Position numbers and translations under genes: made by a program. DNA of 64,000 nt from Verrucomicrobiales bacterium (lineage in GTDB: Bacteria > Verrucomicrobiota > Verrucomicrobiia > Verrucomicrobiales > DEV007), in NCBI GenBank assembly GCA_012960505.1, contig DUBC01000052.1, positions 1-64,000 of the forward strand. The letters are read 5' to 3'. The notes beneath the pieces were generated by a model that worked only from the letters and a program-made list of their open reading frames with translations, did no database searches and was not told the DNA's origin. Below are positions 1-9,408 of the stretch, piece by piece (within the stretch, counting starts at the first letter, position 1; each line of letters opens with the position of its first letter).

Positions 1-389
1 CTTGGTTTTGAAGTTTTACGTTCTGGTCTCAGTGCCCGAGGCATGAAAACGACCCACGATGCAGGTCGCGTGATTGGTGCTAACCTTAATTCGAACGCTA
101 TTCCGGCCTCTACTTGATTTTGACTAAATTTAGACAATGAGTCTGCCAACTTTTTATGATCAAAAGCCAGACGACGCATGCCTTTAGTCATATCAACCAG
201 AACAAATTCACGATACCCCTTAGCCAAGTCATTGCGGTACCAGAAATGTGACTTGTCCTCGGACCACTGAGCATTGATACTACTCTTGTAAATGTTTCCG
301 ATTGTCGTGTCTATAAAACCAAAGCAGATTCCTAAAACTGTAAATATAATTAATAAGAATAAATGAAACAGAGAGTGGAATTTTTTCAT
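1..389 (-). CDS. S9-family (prolyl oligopeptidase / DPP IV-like) protein, N-terminal fragment
   Basis: This frame is open from an ATG at 389 leftwards to the window edge, so only about the first 129 residues are present. It begins with a basic/hydrophobic signal or anchor (MKKFHSLFHLFLLIIFTVLG). The mature part reads FWYRNDLAKGYREFVLVDM, then a run ending RRLAFDHKKLADSLSK. That pattern (W..D...FWYR, G.REFVLVD, AFDH..LA..LS) resembles the first propeller blades of exported S9 peptidases annotated with a DPP IV N-terminal domain. The catalytic alpha/beta-hydrolase domain would lie outside the window. The family call rests on recognition of this short stretch, so the reading frame is surer than the function. 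Confidence 0.6.
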   Translation of the reverse strand, partial: MKKFHSLFHLFLLIIFTVLGICFGFIDTTIGNIYKSSINAQWSEDKSHFWYRNDLAKGYREFVLVDMTKGMRRLAFDHKKLADSLSKFSQNQVEAGIAFELRLAPITRPASWVVFMPRALRPERKTSKP

Positions 390-497
390 TGATTACCAAG
401 CAAAAATGAGCTGAAAACATTTCTAGGGCAATTCCTAATCCTTAGACACATATTAAAAAATATTGTAATAAAAAAAACGCGCCACAGCGTATTACCT

Positions 498-3227
498 ATG
501 CATAAAATTTGCCTATACCATCTATTTATTACACTCATTGTAATTACTGTTACTTGGGTTCAAGCGGACACTTTCACCCAAGCAACTGCCGGTTCCGCGG
601 ATGAAAATTGGGATATGTTTGGGCAGGTGCTGGCAACGGGAGATTTCAATAACGATGGTTTTGATGATCTCGTGATCAGTGCTCCTTACGAAGACACCAA
701 TGGCGCAACTAATGGCGGAAGAATTTTTGTCTTCTACGGATCCTTGAACGGACTCCAGTATAGGCGTAATTCGGAAAACTTCACACAAAACTCCATCGAT
801 AACGCAACCAACGAGGACAACGATCGCTTCGGTTGGGCATTGGCGGTGGGGAATTTCAATGGTGATGAATATGAAGATCTGGCCGTGGGTGTCCCCTACG
901 AAGGCACGGGAGGAGAAGTCGACACCGGCATGGTGGCAATCCTCTTCGGTTCAGCACAGGGACTGCTTCCATCTAGCACTGAAGCCTTTACTCAGGATTC
1001 ACTGGTCAGCGCCAGCAATGAAGCTGGAGACCGAATGGGGTGGTCTTTGGCCGCAGGCAATTTCAACGGGGACAACTACGATGATCTTGCAGTGGGAATC
1101 CCTTATGAGAATACGGATGGGGCCGTGAATGCCGGACTCGTTGGCATTTTCTTCGGCTCTGCACAGGGCCTCCTTCCTTCTAATAGTGAAGCAATTACCC
1201 AGAATTCCCTCATTAATTCTACTAACGAGAAAAACGATTATTTTGGCTATGCGCTAGCGGCAGGAAATTTCAATGGTGATGCCTACGAAGACCTTGCAGT
1301 CGGTATTCCAGGTGAGGATACGGACGGGGCCGTGGACACGGGACTCGTCGGCATTTTCTTCGGCTCAGCACAGGGACTCATTCCATCCAATAGTCAAGCC
1401 TTTACTCAAAATTCGATTAATCGAGCACGTAATGAGGAGGGAGATCAACTTGGTAAAACGCTCGCGGTTGGAAACTTTAATAACGATCAATACGATGATT
1501 TAGCCATTGGAGTGTCTCAGGAAGACAGTGGTGAATCTGTTAATGCAGGATCCACCTACATCATGTATGGCTCGGGTAACGGCCTACTGCCTGCCAAAAG
1601 TGAGGTGCTTGGCCAAACAAAAGCCTACGATACCTCAGAGGCAAATGACCACGCGGGAAGCAGTCTTGCAACCGGTGATTTCGACGGGGACGGATTCGAC
1701 GACCTTATAATAGGCGTACCAAATGAGGACATCATCAACAGCAGTGAAAACTCTGGAACCATTCAGGCATTTTTCGGTTCTTCGGACGGACTACTAGAAG
1801 CGCTCGATCCTCACCGCTCTTACTGGGCTGGACAAATCAGTTTCGGAGGACTGGAAAATGCACAGGACACGTTCGGATTTGCTCTTGCCTCTGGCGACTT
1901 CGACAACAACGGAAAGGACGGCCTAGCCGTGGGAACCCCGGGGAAGACTGTCGATGACCGTGTAAGCTCAGGTGCCGTATACGTACAGGAAATCGATCCT
2001 GCTTTGCCCATGATTGATGCACGTGCCGCTATTGTCATGGATCGGAATACAGGAGAAATTCTGGGCAGCAAGATGCCAGACATGCGTCTGGCGATGGCAA
2101 GCACAACAAAAATCATGACTGCTCTTCTGGCAGTGGAAGCGATAGAGAACGGGGCCCTAAAACTTGGTGATCTATATACAATATCTGAAAACGCCGCCAA
2201 GGTGAACGGAACATGGGAAGATAAGGTTCGCATTACCGATCCAGGAGACACTACTTTCCTAAGGGGTGATCAAGTTGAGAGGACTGAATTTATACGAGTG
2301 AATGAGAAAATGCAGGAACAAGGAGGTAAGTCGGCAGAAGGTGACCCAGCCGACGATGGCAGGGGCTCGACTTTAGGGCTTTGGATCGGTGACCGAATAA
2401 GCCTGAGAGATCTCCTGTACGGGACCATGCTTCCTTCAGGAAACGACGCCGCTATCGCTGTGGCCGAAGCGGTCTCTGGCACGGAATCTTCCTTCGTGTT
2501 AGATATGAATTCCCGGGCTCTGCAGTTAGGGCTTAATCGCACAATTTTTCAATCACCACATGGTCGCGATCCGGAAACAATAAAACCTCTTTGCCCCGGA
2601 ATCACTTTCGAGAAATCCATCAACCTAGAGGATTCCCTTTGTAGACATTTTTCTACTGCACGTGATCTCGCAAGACTGGCGAAATTCGCCCTCAATAAAA
2701 AACTTTTCAGAGAAATCGTCCAAACACAGTCTTATGACACAAGAACCTGGGTGAACGAAGATCTTAATAATAAGAACAAGAATATAAAAAACTCTAATCG
2801 GCTAGCGGAATTCTATGAAGGTGTCTATGGTGTTAAAACCGGAACCACAGGAAATGCTGGAGAATGCCTAGTCTTTGCCGCTGAGCGCTCTGGGGTCGAT
2901 CTTGTGGGTGTGGTGCTTGGAGCAACTCGAAGCACCGGTAATCGCTATACCGACAGCACAACAATACTCGACTTTGTATTCGATCGTGCCATCGAGGTAC
3001 CGTTCAGGTTGAGCGTTAACGTCAGTCGCCTACCTTCCGGAGCCATCAATGAATTAAATATTTCATTCCCTACGAAGATTGGAAAGCGTTACAGAATCGA
3101 GAAATCCACGGACCTACGCGATTGGGAATCTCTTGAAACAGGAATCCAAGGTAACGGCAAAATTGAACGAAACTTCCCTGCTAACGGAGCCAAGTTTTTC
3201 ATTCGAGCTAGCGAGGAATTGAATTAA
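498..3227 (+). CDS. FG-GAP repeat protein fused to a D-alanyl-D-alanine carboxypeptidase (peptidase S11)
   Basis: This is a 909-aa exported protein with a signal peptide (about residues 1-23). Residues ~25-495 hold about seven FG-GAP/integrin-type blades, each with a DFNNDGFDDL- or NFNGDxYEDL-like calcium loop followed by a GxxxIFFGS strand. Residues ~505-840 form a serine D,D-peptidase domain with all three penicillin-binding motifs: SxxK as S535-T-T-K538, SxN as S647-G-N649 and KTG as K780-T-G782. The gap between SxxK and SxN is longer than is usual for DacA-type enzymes. The last ~50 residues form a beta module (IEKSTDLRDW) that recurs in other proteins of this window. The expected role is trimming peptidoglycan stem peptides from a surface- or periplasm-anchored protein, with the propeller acting in adhesion or scaffolding. 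The catalytic motifs are seen; the substrate is inferred from the family. Confidence 0.9.
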   Translation: MHKICLYHLFITLIVITVTWVQADTFTQATAGSADENWDMFGQVLATGDFNNDGFDDLVISAPYEDTNGATNGGRIFVFYGSLNGLQYRRNSENFTQNSIDNATNEDNDRFGWALAVGNFNGDEYEDLAVGVPYEGTGGEVDTGMVAILFGSAQGLLPSSTEAFTQDSLVSASNEAGDRMGWSLAAGNFNGDNYDDLAVGIPYENTDGAVNAGLVGIFFGSAQGLLPSNSEAITQNSLINSTNEKNDYFGYALAAGNFNGDAYEDLAVGIPGEDTDGAVDTGLVGIFFGSAQGLIPSNSQAFTQNSINRARNEEGDQLGKTLAVGNFNNDQYDDLAIGVSQEDSGESVNAGSTYIMYGSGNGLLPAKSEVLGQTKAYDTSEANDHAGSSLATGDFDGDGFDDLIIGVPNEDIINSSENSGTIQAFFGSSDGLLEALDPHRSYWAGQISFGGLENAQDTFGFALASGDFDNNGKDGLAVGTPGKTVDDRVSSGAVYVQEIDPALPMIDARAAIVMDRNTGEILGSKMPDMRLAMASTTKIMTALLAVEAIENGALKLGDLYTISENAAKVNGTWEDKVRITDPGDTTFLRGDQVERTEFIRVNEKMQEQGGKSAEGDPADDGRGSTLGLWIGDRISLRDLLYGTMLPSGNDAAIAVAEAVSGTESSFVLDMNSRALQLGLNRTIFQSPHGRDPETIKPLCPGITFEKSINLEDSLCRHFSTARDLARLAKFALNKKLFREIVQTQSYDTRTWVNEDLNNKNKNIKNSNRLAEFYEGVYGVKTGTTGNAGECLVFAAERSGVDLVGVVLGATRSTGNRYTDSTTILDFVFDRAIEVPFRLSVNVSRLPSGAINELNISFPTKIGKRYRIEKSTDLRDWESLETGIQGNGKIERNFPANGAKFFIRASEELN

Positions 3228-3409
3228 AGAGGCGAGGGCTGGACGGTCCATGTTGATCCAGCTCTTCTCGAAGGAGAGCACGTTAAATGATGTCACAGTG
3301 CTATGCTCCAATTGTCACAGGCTAATTCATAGTAAGAATCCAGCCTTATAGTTAGAGCAGGCGAAAGCATTATTTATAGAAACTCCCTAAGAACTTTTTT
3401 GTTGATCCG

Positions 3410-4468
3410 TCACTTGCCTAGTCGGGCTCCATATTCGTTTGTGGGATCGCGATACATCGAGTGAAGATGATTATGGGGGTCGCCTCCAAGGTCCTGGCCC
3501 GCATATTCGATAATGATGCTAGGGCCCTGGATCCGATAGGAAAAATCTCCCTTTTCAACAGAAGACCCCCACCAAGAAAATGACATTTTATCGATCTCAG
3601 AAGTAAGCTCCTCTATACGATGTTTATGATAAGGCTCCGGCAAATCACCAGCATAGACCCATATAACATCAAGCAGAGCCTCACGCTGAGCCTTATTAAA
3701 ATCCTTACATGAAACGCCGATAGATTTTGGAACAAATCCATCTTTGCCCGCAGCAGCTATTAGATTTGCTCGTTTCTTTCCAATAATGGCACTATTTTTT
3801 TGTGCATCGTTAAGGCTCTTGTAAAGCTTTAGGCCTAATGGAGCCTCATCTAACATAGGAACAACCATATTCTTACCAAGCTGAAACTCACGAGGCTGAG
3901 TCCCAATAAATGTGGGCGACATAGACATACGGTCACCATGGAATGCGAGATTAATTGCAATATGATGCCCATCAAATTGTAACCCCCAAGGCTTATTTGG
4001 AGAAGGCTTACCAAAAATTGCTAGCCAGTAATCTTCAGCACCAAATCCTGGTCGACGCTTTCCATTTCTAAGAAGACGATCATCGGCTAAAGGTATATTT
4101 ATTGCCTTTTTATAACCTTGTTCACTTAAAACTGTACTTAACAAATTAAGGGCAGCTTTTATTTGTGATTCATTCAAGTCACCTAACCTTACGCCACCTT
4201 GAGGGCCACGTGGTGGGACATTAGTCCACTTTGCTTTTTCTGAGCTGTCAAAAGGTAAGGCTGCTTGCGCTCTTAATTCTTTATTCAAAGATGCTAAAAA
4301 GGTATTGGCACTCTTAGCAAAAGATTCAGGTGTCCTCTCTGAGGCACTGTTTGGATTATAATTGGATAGAACTTTACTGGGCAGAGAAGGATAATTGCCA
4401 ACCGGTGCTGCTGATAATAATGAAGCGGTAAGTAGTATTGAACAAAAAACCAGAGAGGTAATTTTCAT
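3410..4468 (-). CDS. DUF3500 family secreted protein
   Basis: This 352-aa protein has a Sec signal peptide (cleavage near LLSA-AP, residue ~20). The body matches the DUF3500 pattern as I know it: WGLQFDGHHIAIN at residues 161-173, PTFIGTQPREF shortly after, and a His-rich C-terminal tail (DPHNHLHSMYRDPTNEYG). The conserved His and Asp residues could bind metal, but the biochemical function of the family is not established. It lies just downstream of the DUF1501 gene on the same strand (about 100 bp apart), so co-transcription is possible. The family call is fairly sure; the role is unknown. Confidence 0.75.
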   Translation of the reverse strand: MKITSLVFCSILLTASLLSAAPVGNYPSLPSKVLSNYNPNSASERTPESFAKSANTFLASLNKELRAQAALPFDSSEKAKWTNVPPRGPQGGVRLGDLNESQIKAALNLLSTVLSEQGYKKAINIPLADDRLLRNGKRRPGFGAEDYWLAIFGKPSPNKPWGLQFDGHHIAINLAFHGDRMSMSPTFIGTQPREFQLGKNMVVPMLDEAPLGLKLYKSLNDAQKNSAIIGKKRANLIAAAGKDGFVPKSIGVSCKDFNKAQREALLDVIWVYAGDLPEPYHKHRIEELTSEIDKMSFSWWGSSVEKGDFSYRIQGPSIIIEYAGQDLGGDPHNHLHSMYRDPTNEYGARLGK

Positions 4469-4572
4469 CTTGTTGGGATCATGCCTTGCTCATCAGAAAT
4501 GTAAACTTCAAAGATTAGGATCTGTTCTTCTTAAGCGACATTGTGGGAATTGCCTTAAAAATAATTAATGCT

Positions 4573-5982
4573 CTATGAATGTAGAAGCTCCCTGATCGGA
4601 GAACCGAATGGGAGGATTGGCTGAGGCCTGCCTCCATGATCCAAGAAGGTCTGGTCCTGATCAATTCCCATATGGAGTAGGATGCTGGCCCAGACATCGT
4701 TTGGGGTCATGGCTCTGGAAACAGGATGCTCGCCCTTATCGTTTGTCTCACCAATGACTTGGCCGGTTCGCATTCCTCCTCCACTTACCAGCATGGACAT
4801 TGCCCCGGGCCAGTGCCCTCGGCCAGGCTGTTTCACTTTAGTGTGCGTTCCTGAATTGGTTTCAATTTTGGGAGTTCTTCCAAATTCACCGGTCACTACA
4901 AGCATTACCCGACGGTCAAGGCCCCGGTCATATAGATCCTCAATCATTGCTGTGATTACCTTATCATATATAGGCAACCTGATCTTGGCTTCATCAAATA
5001 GATGGCAGTTAACAGCATGTGAATCCCAGTTATAAGTCCCATATTTGGGCATCTTGATACCCGAAACGTAGGGGTTCTCCATCACTATAGTGACGAACCG
5101 GGCACCAGCTTCAACGAGCCGCCTTGCCAAGATTGCTCTCTGCCCCCATGCATGCCGGCCGAAACGGTCTCGGATCGAATCACTTTCGAGAGAAAGATCA
5201 AAGGCATTACGGAAAGCTTTGGAAAAAAGCATATCCATTGCCTGCTTATTGAAATTATCCATTGATCCAAGAGCCTGGTTCGCATCAATGTCCCGTCTCA
5301 AATTATCGACCCCCTTAAGTAAGCTGACCCTGTCCTGTAACCGGTCCGCCATTACTTCATTCATTGAAAGGTTTTCAATCTTAAAGTCCTTCTCGTTCGG
5401 ATCACCGTTAACAATGAATGGAGTATTGTGGTTTCCCATCCAAGCCGCTCCAAGCGCAAATGTATCTATCTTGTGCCTTCCCTTTTTAATTAAGCCAATG
5501 TTCGTTGGGAGCCCGCCTTTGGCTGCTCCTTTTTCACGCAGTGCTGCTTCAATGAATGAAGTCATTGCAGGTGAATCATTGAGTGTTCCAGTTGGCTCCT
5601 TGGGTCGCCTAGCCGTCATGAACCGCTTATGGCCTCCGCCATGATCTGAAAAGGTGTGATGAACTGATCGAATAATATTATAACGGTCCGCACACTTTGC
5701 GTGCAGCGGCATTAATTCACAGACCTGAAGGTCTGGATTATTGGTTCGGATCGGAGAAAAGATGCCGCGGTACTCGGCCGGTGCATCAGGCTTCATGTCA
5801 TACATTTCCATGTGCGGAGGCCCTCCAGGCAACCACACAAAAATAACAGCCGGGTCCTCTTTCTCATTACTTTTGGTAGCCTTTGCCAAATCACCTAAAC
5901 CCAAACCACACAAAGAATAAGCGCCAAGCTCAAGGAATGACCGGCGAGTAGGGCCCGGACAACGTGAAGCAAAAAGTGACAT
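4573..5982 (-). CDS. DUF1501 domain protein (alkaline-phosphatase-superfamily fold), Tat-exported
   Basis: This 469-aa protein begins with a twin-arginine signal (TRRSFLELG, residues 12-20). It carries DUF1501 hallmarks: VWLPGGPPHMEMYDMKPDAP near the N-terminus, HHTFSDHGGGHKRF around residue 130, and GEFGRTPKIE plus GRGHWPGAMSMLVSGGG in the C-terminal third. DUF1501 proteins are sulfatase-like and very common in Planctomycetes and Verrucomicrobia. There they usually sit beside a DUF1549/DUF1553 (PSCyt/PSD) gene. No such partner is present here; the neighbours are DUF1080 and DUF3500 genes on the same strand. A catabolic role on complex sugars is inferred from context only. Confidence 0.88.
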   Translation of the reverse strand: MSLFASRCPGPTRRSFLELGAYSLCGLGLGDLAKATKSNEKEDPAVIFVWLPGGPPHMEMYDMKPDAPAEYRGIFSPIRTNNPDLQVCELMPLHAKCADRYNIIRSVHHTFSDHGGGHKRFMTARRPKEPTGTLNDSPAMTSFIEAALREKGAAKGGLPTNIGLIKKGRHKIDTFALGAAWMGNHNTPFIVNGDPNEKDFKIENLSMNEVMADRLQDRVSLLKGVDNLRRDIDANQALGSMDNFNKQAMDMLFSKAFRNAFDLSLESDSIRDRFGRHAWGQRAILARRLVEAGARFVTIVMENPYVSGIKMPKYGTYNWDSHAVNCHLFDEAKIRLPIYDKVITAMIEDLYDRGLDRRVMLVVTGEFGRTPKIETNSGTHTKVKQPGRGHWPGAMSMLVSGGGMRTGQVIGETNDKGEHPVSRAMTPNDVWASILLHMGIDQDQTFLDHGGRPQPILPFGSPIRELLHS

Positions 5983-6032
5983 AACGGAACTTAGTTCAAA
6001 TATAAGATCCTATAAGCTTGATATTTGTCAAT

Positions 6033-7307
6033 TTATAGGCTTTTTATGCGCACATTACGGAACTTAACAGGATCACTGTGACCTGCAAAACCGATGAACC
6101 CGGAACTACGCTTCACTCCCTTTGGGACCCGCTTCACCTTGCTCAGATCGATCTTACTGATGTCCTGATCTAGTATTGTCTTTCCATTCAGAATGACCTG
6201 GATGTGGCTTCCTTTGAAAATGATTTCCTGTTTGTTCCATTCCCCGACAGGAAGTAGTGCTCCGCGCTTTGCCGGAACCAATCCATACACAGAACCATGA
6301 AACTGATAAGGCTGTAATTTTTCGTACTTCTTGGCGGTATTATCAAGGACCTGAATTTCGTAAGCTTCCCAAGCAGGGTCACCCTTTCCAGGAGAACGGA
6401 CCGCGATGCCGTTGTTTCCACCTGGTGGCAGTTGAAATTCAAACCTAAAGGCAAAGTCACCGTATTCGTCCTTTGCGTAAAGTGTTCCTCCCTTTCCTTT
6501 CTTACACATGATAGCTCCGTCAACAACCTCATAATTATTAACTGCTCCTTGCCAACCTGTAAGATCCTTACCATTAAAAAGGGTCTGGAAACCTTCTTCT
6601 CCGCCTGATGTAATTTCTTTAATGAATACATTCTTCCAACGGATTTCTCCACCATGAGTCTGTAATTGGATTGGCCCCTTTTCGAAAATAGGAATCTTAC
6701 GATCAAAATAGTTTTCCATCACTACGTTATTAACAACTTTTTCCCCATTCAGATAAATAGTAACGCGCTCCCCGACCATGATGATACGGAACTTATTCCA
6801 CTCTCCGAACGGCTTATCCATTAGCTTGGATGGGTCCTTTCCGGGAGCACCTTTACTGTTATTCCATAAGCCCCCGGATCCCTTATCAGCACCAATGTTC
6901 CATTTGCCCCCGGCCTTAGTTGTGTCCCAAATCTGCACCTGAGGCACACCGCGCAGATAGATCCCGCTATCGGCTTTCGCAACGGTCTTGTATTCTAGCA
7001 AAAGCTCGAAATCTCCATAATCCTTAAGAGTCGTCAAATAAAGTCCCTTCCCATCATTAACCAACTCGCCATTCTCAACGCTCCAGTGAGCATTGATATC
7101 TTTCAGTGTATTTTCTTGATGCGCTTTGAGTTCCTCGGGGGACATCTTCCATAATGTTCTAGGGTCCTTGGTTCCATGGCCGAACCAACCTTCAAGATCT
7201 TTACCGTTAAATAAGGCCTTGAACCCTTCAGGAGGTTCGTTCTGTGCAATAGAAAGTTGAGATAACGAAATTAGGCAAATGGCAGTTGATAAAAATAAAT
7301 AGCGCAT
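6033..7307 (-). CDS. Secreted protein with two tandem DUF1080 (3-keto-disaccharide hydrolase-like) domains
   Basis: This is a 424-aa protein with a Sec signal peptide (residues 1-21). It contains two copies of the DUF1080 concanavalin-like fold. Copy 1 starts at GFKALFNGKDLEGWFG (residue ~27) and copy 2 at GFQTLFNGKDLTGWQG (residue ~238). Each continues with the family's D-F-x-L/F-R-x-E-F strand and a G-I-x-x-R block (SGIYLRG; NGIAVRSPG). Members are annotated as 3-keto-disaccharide hydrolases or sugar-binding domains. The stop lies 50 bp before the start of the DUF1501 gene, so the pair is probably one operon that also includes the DUF3500 gene. Internal duplication is visible from the repeated opening motif. 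Confidence 0.88.
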   Translation of the reverse strand: MRYLFLSTAICLISLSQLSIAQNEPPEGFKALFNGKDLEGWFGHGTKDPRTLWKMSPEELKAHQENTLKDINAHWSVENGELVNDGKGLYLTTLKDYGDFELLLEYKTVAKADSGIYLRGVPQVQIWDTTKAGGKWNIGADKGSGGLWNNSKGAPGKDPSKLMDKPFGEWNKFRIIMVGERVTIYLNGEKVVNNVVMENYFDRKIPIFEKGPIQLQTHGGEIRWKNVFIKEITSGGEEGFQTLFNGKDLTGWQGAVNNYEVVDGAIMCKKGKGGTLYAKDEYGDFAFRFEFQLPPGGNNGIAVRSPGKGDPAWEAYEIQVLDNTAKKYEKLQPYQFHGSVYGLVPAKRGALLPVGEWNKQEIIFKGSHIQVILNGKTILDQDISKIDLSKVKRVPKGVKRSSGFIGFAGHSDPVKFRNVRIKSL

Positions 7308-7499
7308 AGTAATTGATAGATTAATTGGGAAAGAATTGCTTGAAAATCAAAATGTAGTTTATAGGGCCAAGAATTACTATTCGGAAAAATAAGATAAAAG
7401 GAATAATTTTAAGCTAATAATTGATCAAAATACTATAATTATAATTATAATGCTCTTAATAATGAACTTTTACAAAATTGCTACAACAGTTAAAAACGA

Positions 7500-9374
7500 A
7501 TGATGACAACTATTAAATTATTTATTTATTTTTCCTTCTTCATGGTCATTTCATCCTTAGGTGTTTATGGACAAAACCTCACAGAAATTGAAGTTGAAAC
7601 ATCCTCAGATTTAAAAGTTTGGGAATCGCTTCCGCTACGAGAAATTCTGACAGCAGATGATAAACTTCTACACAGGACTGATAAAGACCAACAATGGTAT
7701 CGCTTAAAGATTAAGCGTGATGATGATGAGAAAAAGATAGTTTCAAGTGTTCCTCTGGAAGATGTGCCGGAAAATCTGATTAAAATTGCGGTTGATTTTA
7801 TCGCAGGTTCTACAGTATCCGAACTCGCTGAAGACTCTGCGGGCGATGACGGCAAAGGGTGGGGAGCTAATTCCGTGCTAGCAGACTATGCATACCCAAT
7901 CTACAATCCGGGAATTCTGGAAGGCCAAGAACCCGCATTTTATGAATTTGTTGTCGGCCAGCAAAAAGACGCTGCCGGTGATAGGAACGTCGGAGGTCCA
8001 CTTAGCCCGAATGGTCCGAATGAAGTCGGAAGTTGGACCGTTGACGGAAATGTATTTAAGGAAGGGTCGATTTTGGTTTCAGCAACTTCCCAAGTAGAAC
8101 CAATATCCTCATTTGCAACGGAGGGCAAAGCCAGGGTCGCCAAACTATTGGAAAGGGCAGGTACGACCAATGTTAAAGCCGTATGGTATGATGTAGGATA
8201 TATTGCGGGAGAAGATGCATCAGGAAAACTTATCGCAAGCTTAGGCAATGCACCTTTTAAGATTGATTCGACGCCAATTATTCAAATGCTTGCCAAAGGT
8301 ACCGACTCATACGAAAACATTTACACGCCGAAGGGGTCCTCTGGCCCTCAAATCGATGCTGAAAAACCTGAATTCTTTAATAGCTACGAAGAATTCAAAA
8401 AGTATTATCTGACTGACCCTCTAATGGTGGAATTACGTGACAGACGGGCTAAGGCTGCTATTCTCGATTGGGACATTGCTAATGGTAAACAACCTCCTCT
8501 GCTAAGTGTCATTCCTGGTCAACAACGACTGATAGGACAAAAGGAGCAAATTGATTCCTTTGACCTTAATTTGGATTTCGAGGATGAACAGGCAGGCAAA
8601 ATAGATGTGCTTATTCAACCCGCAGTAGGGGCAATCATTGTAGGAAGAGAGCTTGGACCTGTTATACTAACTCTTAACCATAAAGATGGTAAAAGTTCGG
8701 TTTACCTAGTTTGTGTAGTAGTTCGCGGTGATATAAACCCTGTTCAAATAGGAACTTGGACAAGTTGGACAAAGTGGTTTGCGGGTAATTGGAACGATCA
8801 AAGACTGTATTATCAGGTTTATGATGATCCAGAAATGTGTCCCGATGGGGCTTCAGGATGTGGGCCGACCGCTTGGGGAATGCTTTATGGTTGGTGGGAT
8901 CACAAGGGAGCGCCAGGCATCTATGGGAACCGCAGAATTGGTGATGCGCCACTTTCTGTGGATGAAAGGATAGAGTCCATGTACCGATACTTATTTGACG
9001 CAATGGACACCTGGTGCGTGCCTAATAGCTCTTCTGCTGCAACCAATCCGTGGGACATGCACGAAGGGCGGCGATGGGCCTCATACCGTAGTGTCAGCAT
9101 CAGCGCTTCATCAAGCTGGGGTGTTCCTTATGTTTCTACTGGACCATACAAAAAATCAAGAAATGCGATCAAGGATGGTTATCCGGCTATTCTGGGAATA
9201 GGATTCTACTCGCACTATGTGACTGCTTATGGGTATAAATATCGAAAGTACAGAGCATTAGGTATCACTTGGAAAATACAACGCAAGTTCAAATGTAATT
9301 GGGGGCATGGAGACGATTCCCCAAGGTGGCATAGCAACAAAAGTGTATGGTACGGCCAAAGAGTAGAACTATGA
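7500..9374 (+). CDS. Secreted papain-like cysteine peptidase candidate
   Basis: This 624-aa protein has a signal peptide (cleavage near VYGQ, ~25). Directly after it comes a beta module with the ETSSDLKVW motif that is found at the end of several other proteins here. The middle (~80-420) is unrecognised. The C-terminal ~190 residues look like a papain fold: SGCGPTAWGMLYGWW places a Cys nucleophile at C454, SHYVTAYGY gives H572, and CNWGHGDD gives N600. The order Cys-His-Asn and the GCGPTA oxyanion-type sequence match C39/C10-like peptidases. It could alternatively be a non-proteolytic transglutaminase- or amidase-like member. It is followed 34 bp later by the PHP gene on the same strand. Confidence 0.65.
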   Translation: MMTTIKLFIYFSFFMVISSLGVYGQNLTEIEVETSSDLKVWESLPLREILTADDKLLHRTDKDQQWYRLKIKRDDDEKKIVSSVPLEDVPENLIKIAVDFIAGSTVSELAEDSAGDDGKGWGANSVLADYAYPIYNPGILEGQEPAFYEFVVGQQKDAAGDRNVGGPLSPNGPNEVGSWTVDGNVFKEGSILVSATSQVEPISSFATEGKARVAKLLERAGTTNVKAVWYDVGYIAGEDASGKLIASLGNAPFKIDSTPIIQMLAKGTDSYENIYTPKGSSGPQIDAEKPEFFNSYEEFKKYYLTDPLMVELRDRRAKAAILDWDIANGKQPPLLSVIPGQQRLIGQKEQIDSFDLNLDFEDEQAGKIDVLIQPAVGAIIVGRELGPVILTLNHKDGKSSVYLVCVVVRGDINPVQIGTWTSWTKWFAGNWNDQRLYYQVYDDPEMCPDGASGCGPTAWGMLYGWWDHKGAPGIYGNRRIGDAPLSVDERIESMYRYLFDAMDTWCVPNSSSAATNPWDMHEGRRWASYRSVSISASSSWGVPYVSTGPYKKSRNAIKDGYPAILGIGFYSHYVTAYGYKYRKYRALGITWKIQRKFKCNWGHGDDSPRWHSNKSVWYGQRVEL

Positions 9375-9408
9375 TTTGAATGGCTCCTTAACGATTTAAT
9401 ATCATCTC

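Noticed and set aside
5090-5644. 184-codon plus-strand frame in the DUF1501 gene
   Set aside because: Antisense shadow of a clear DUF1501 gene.
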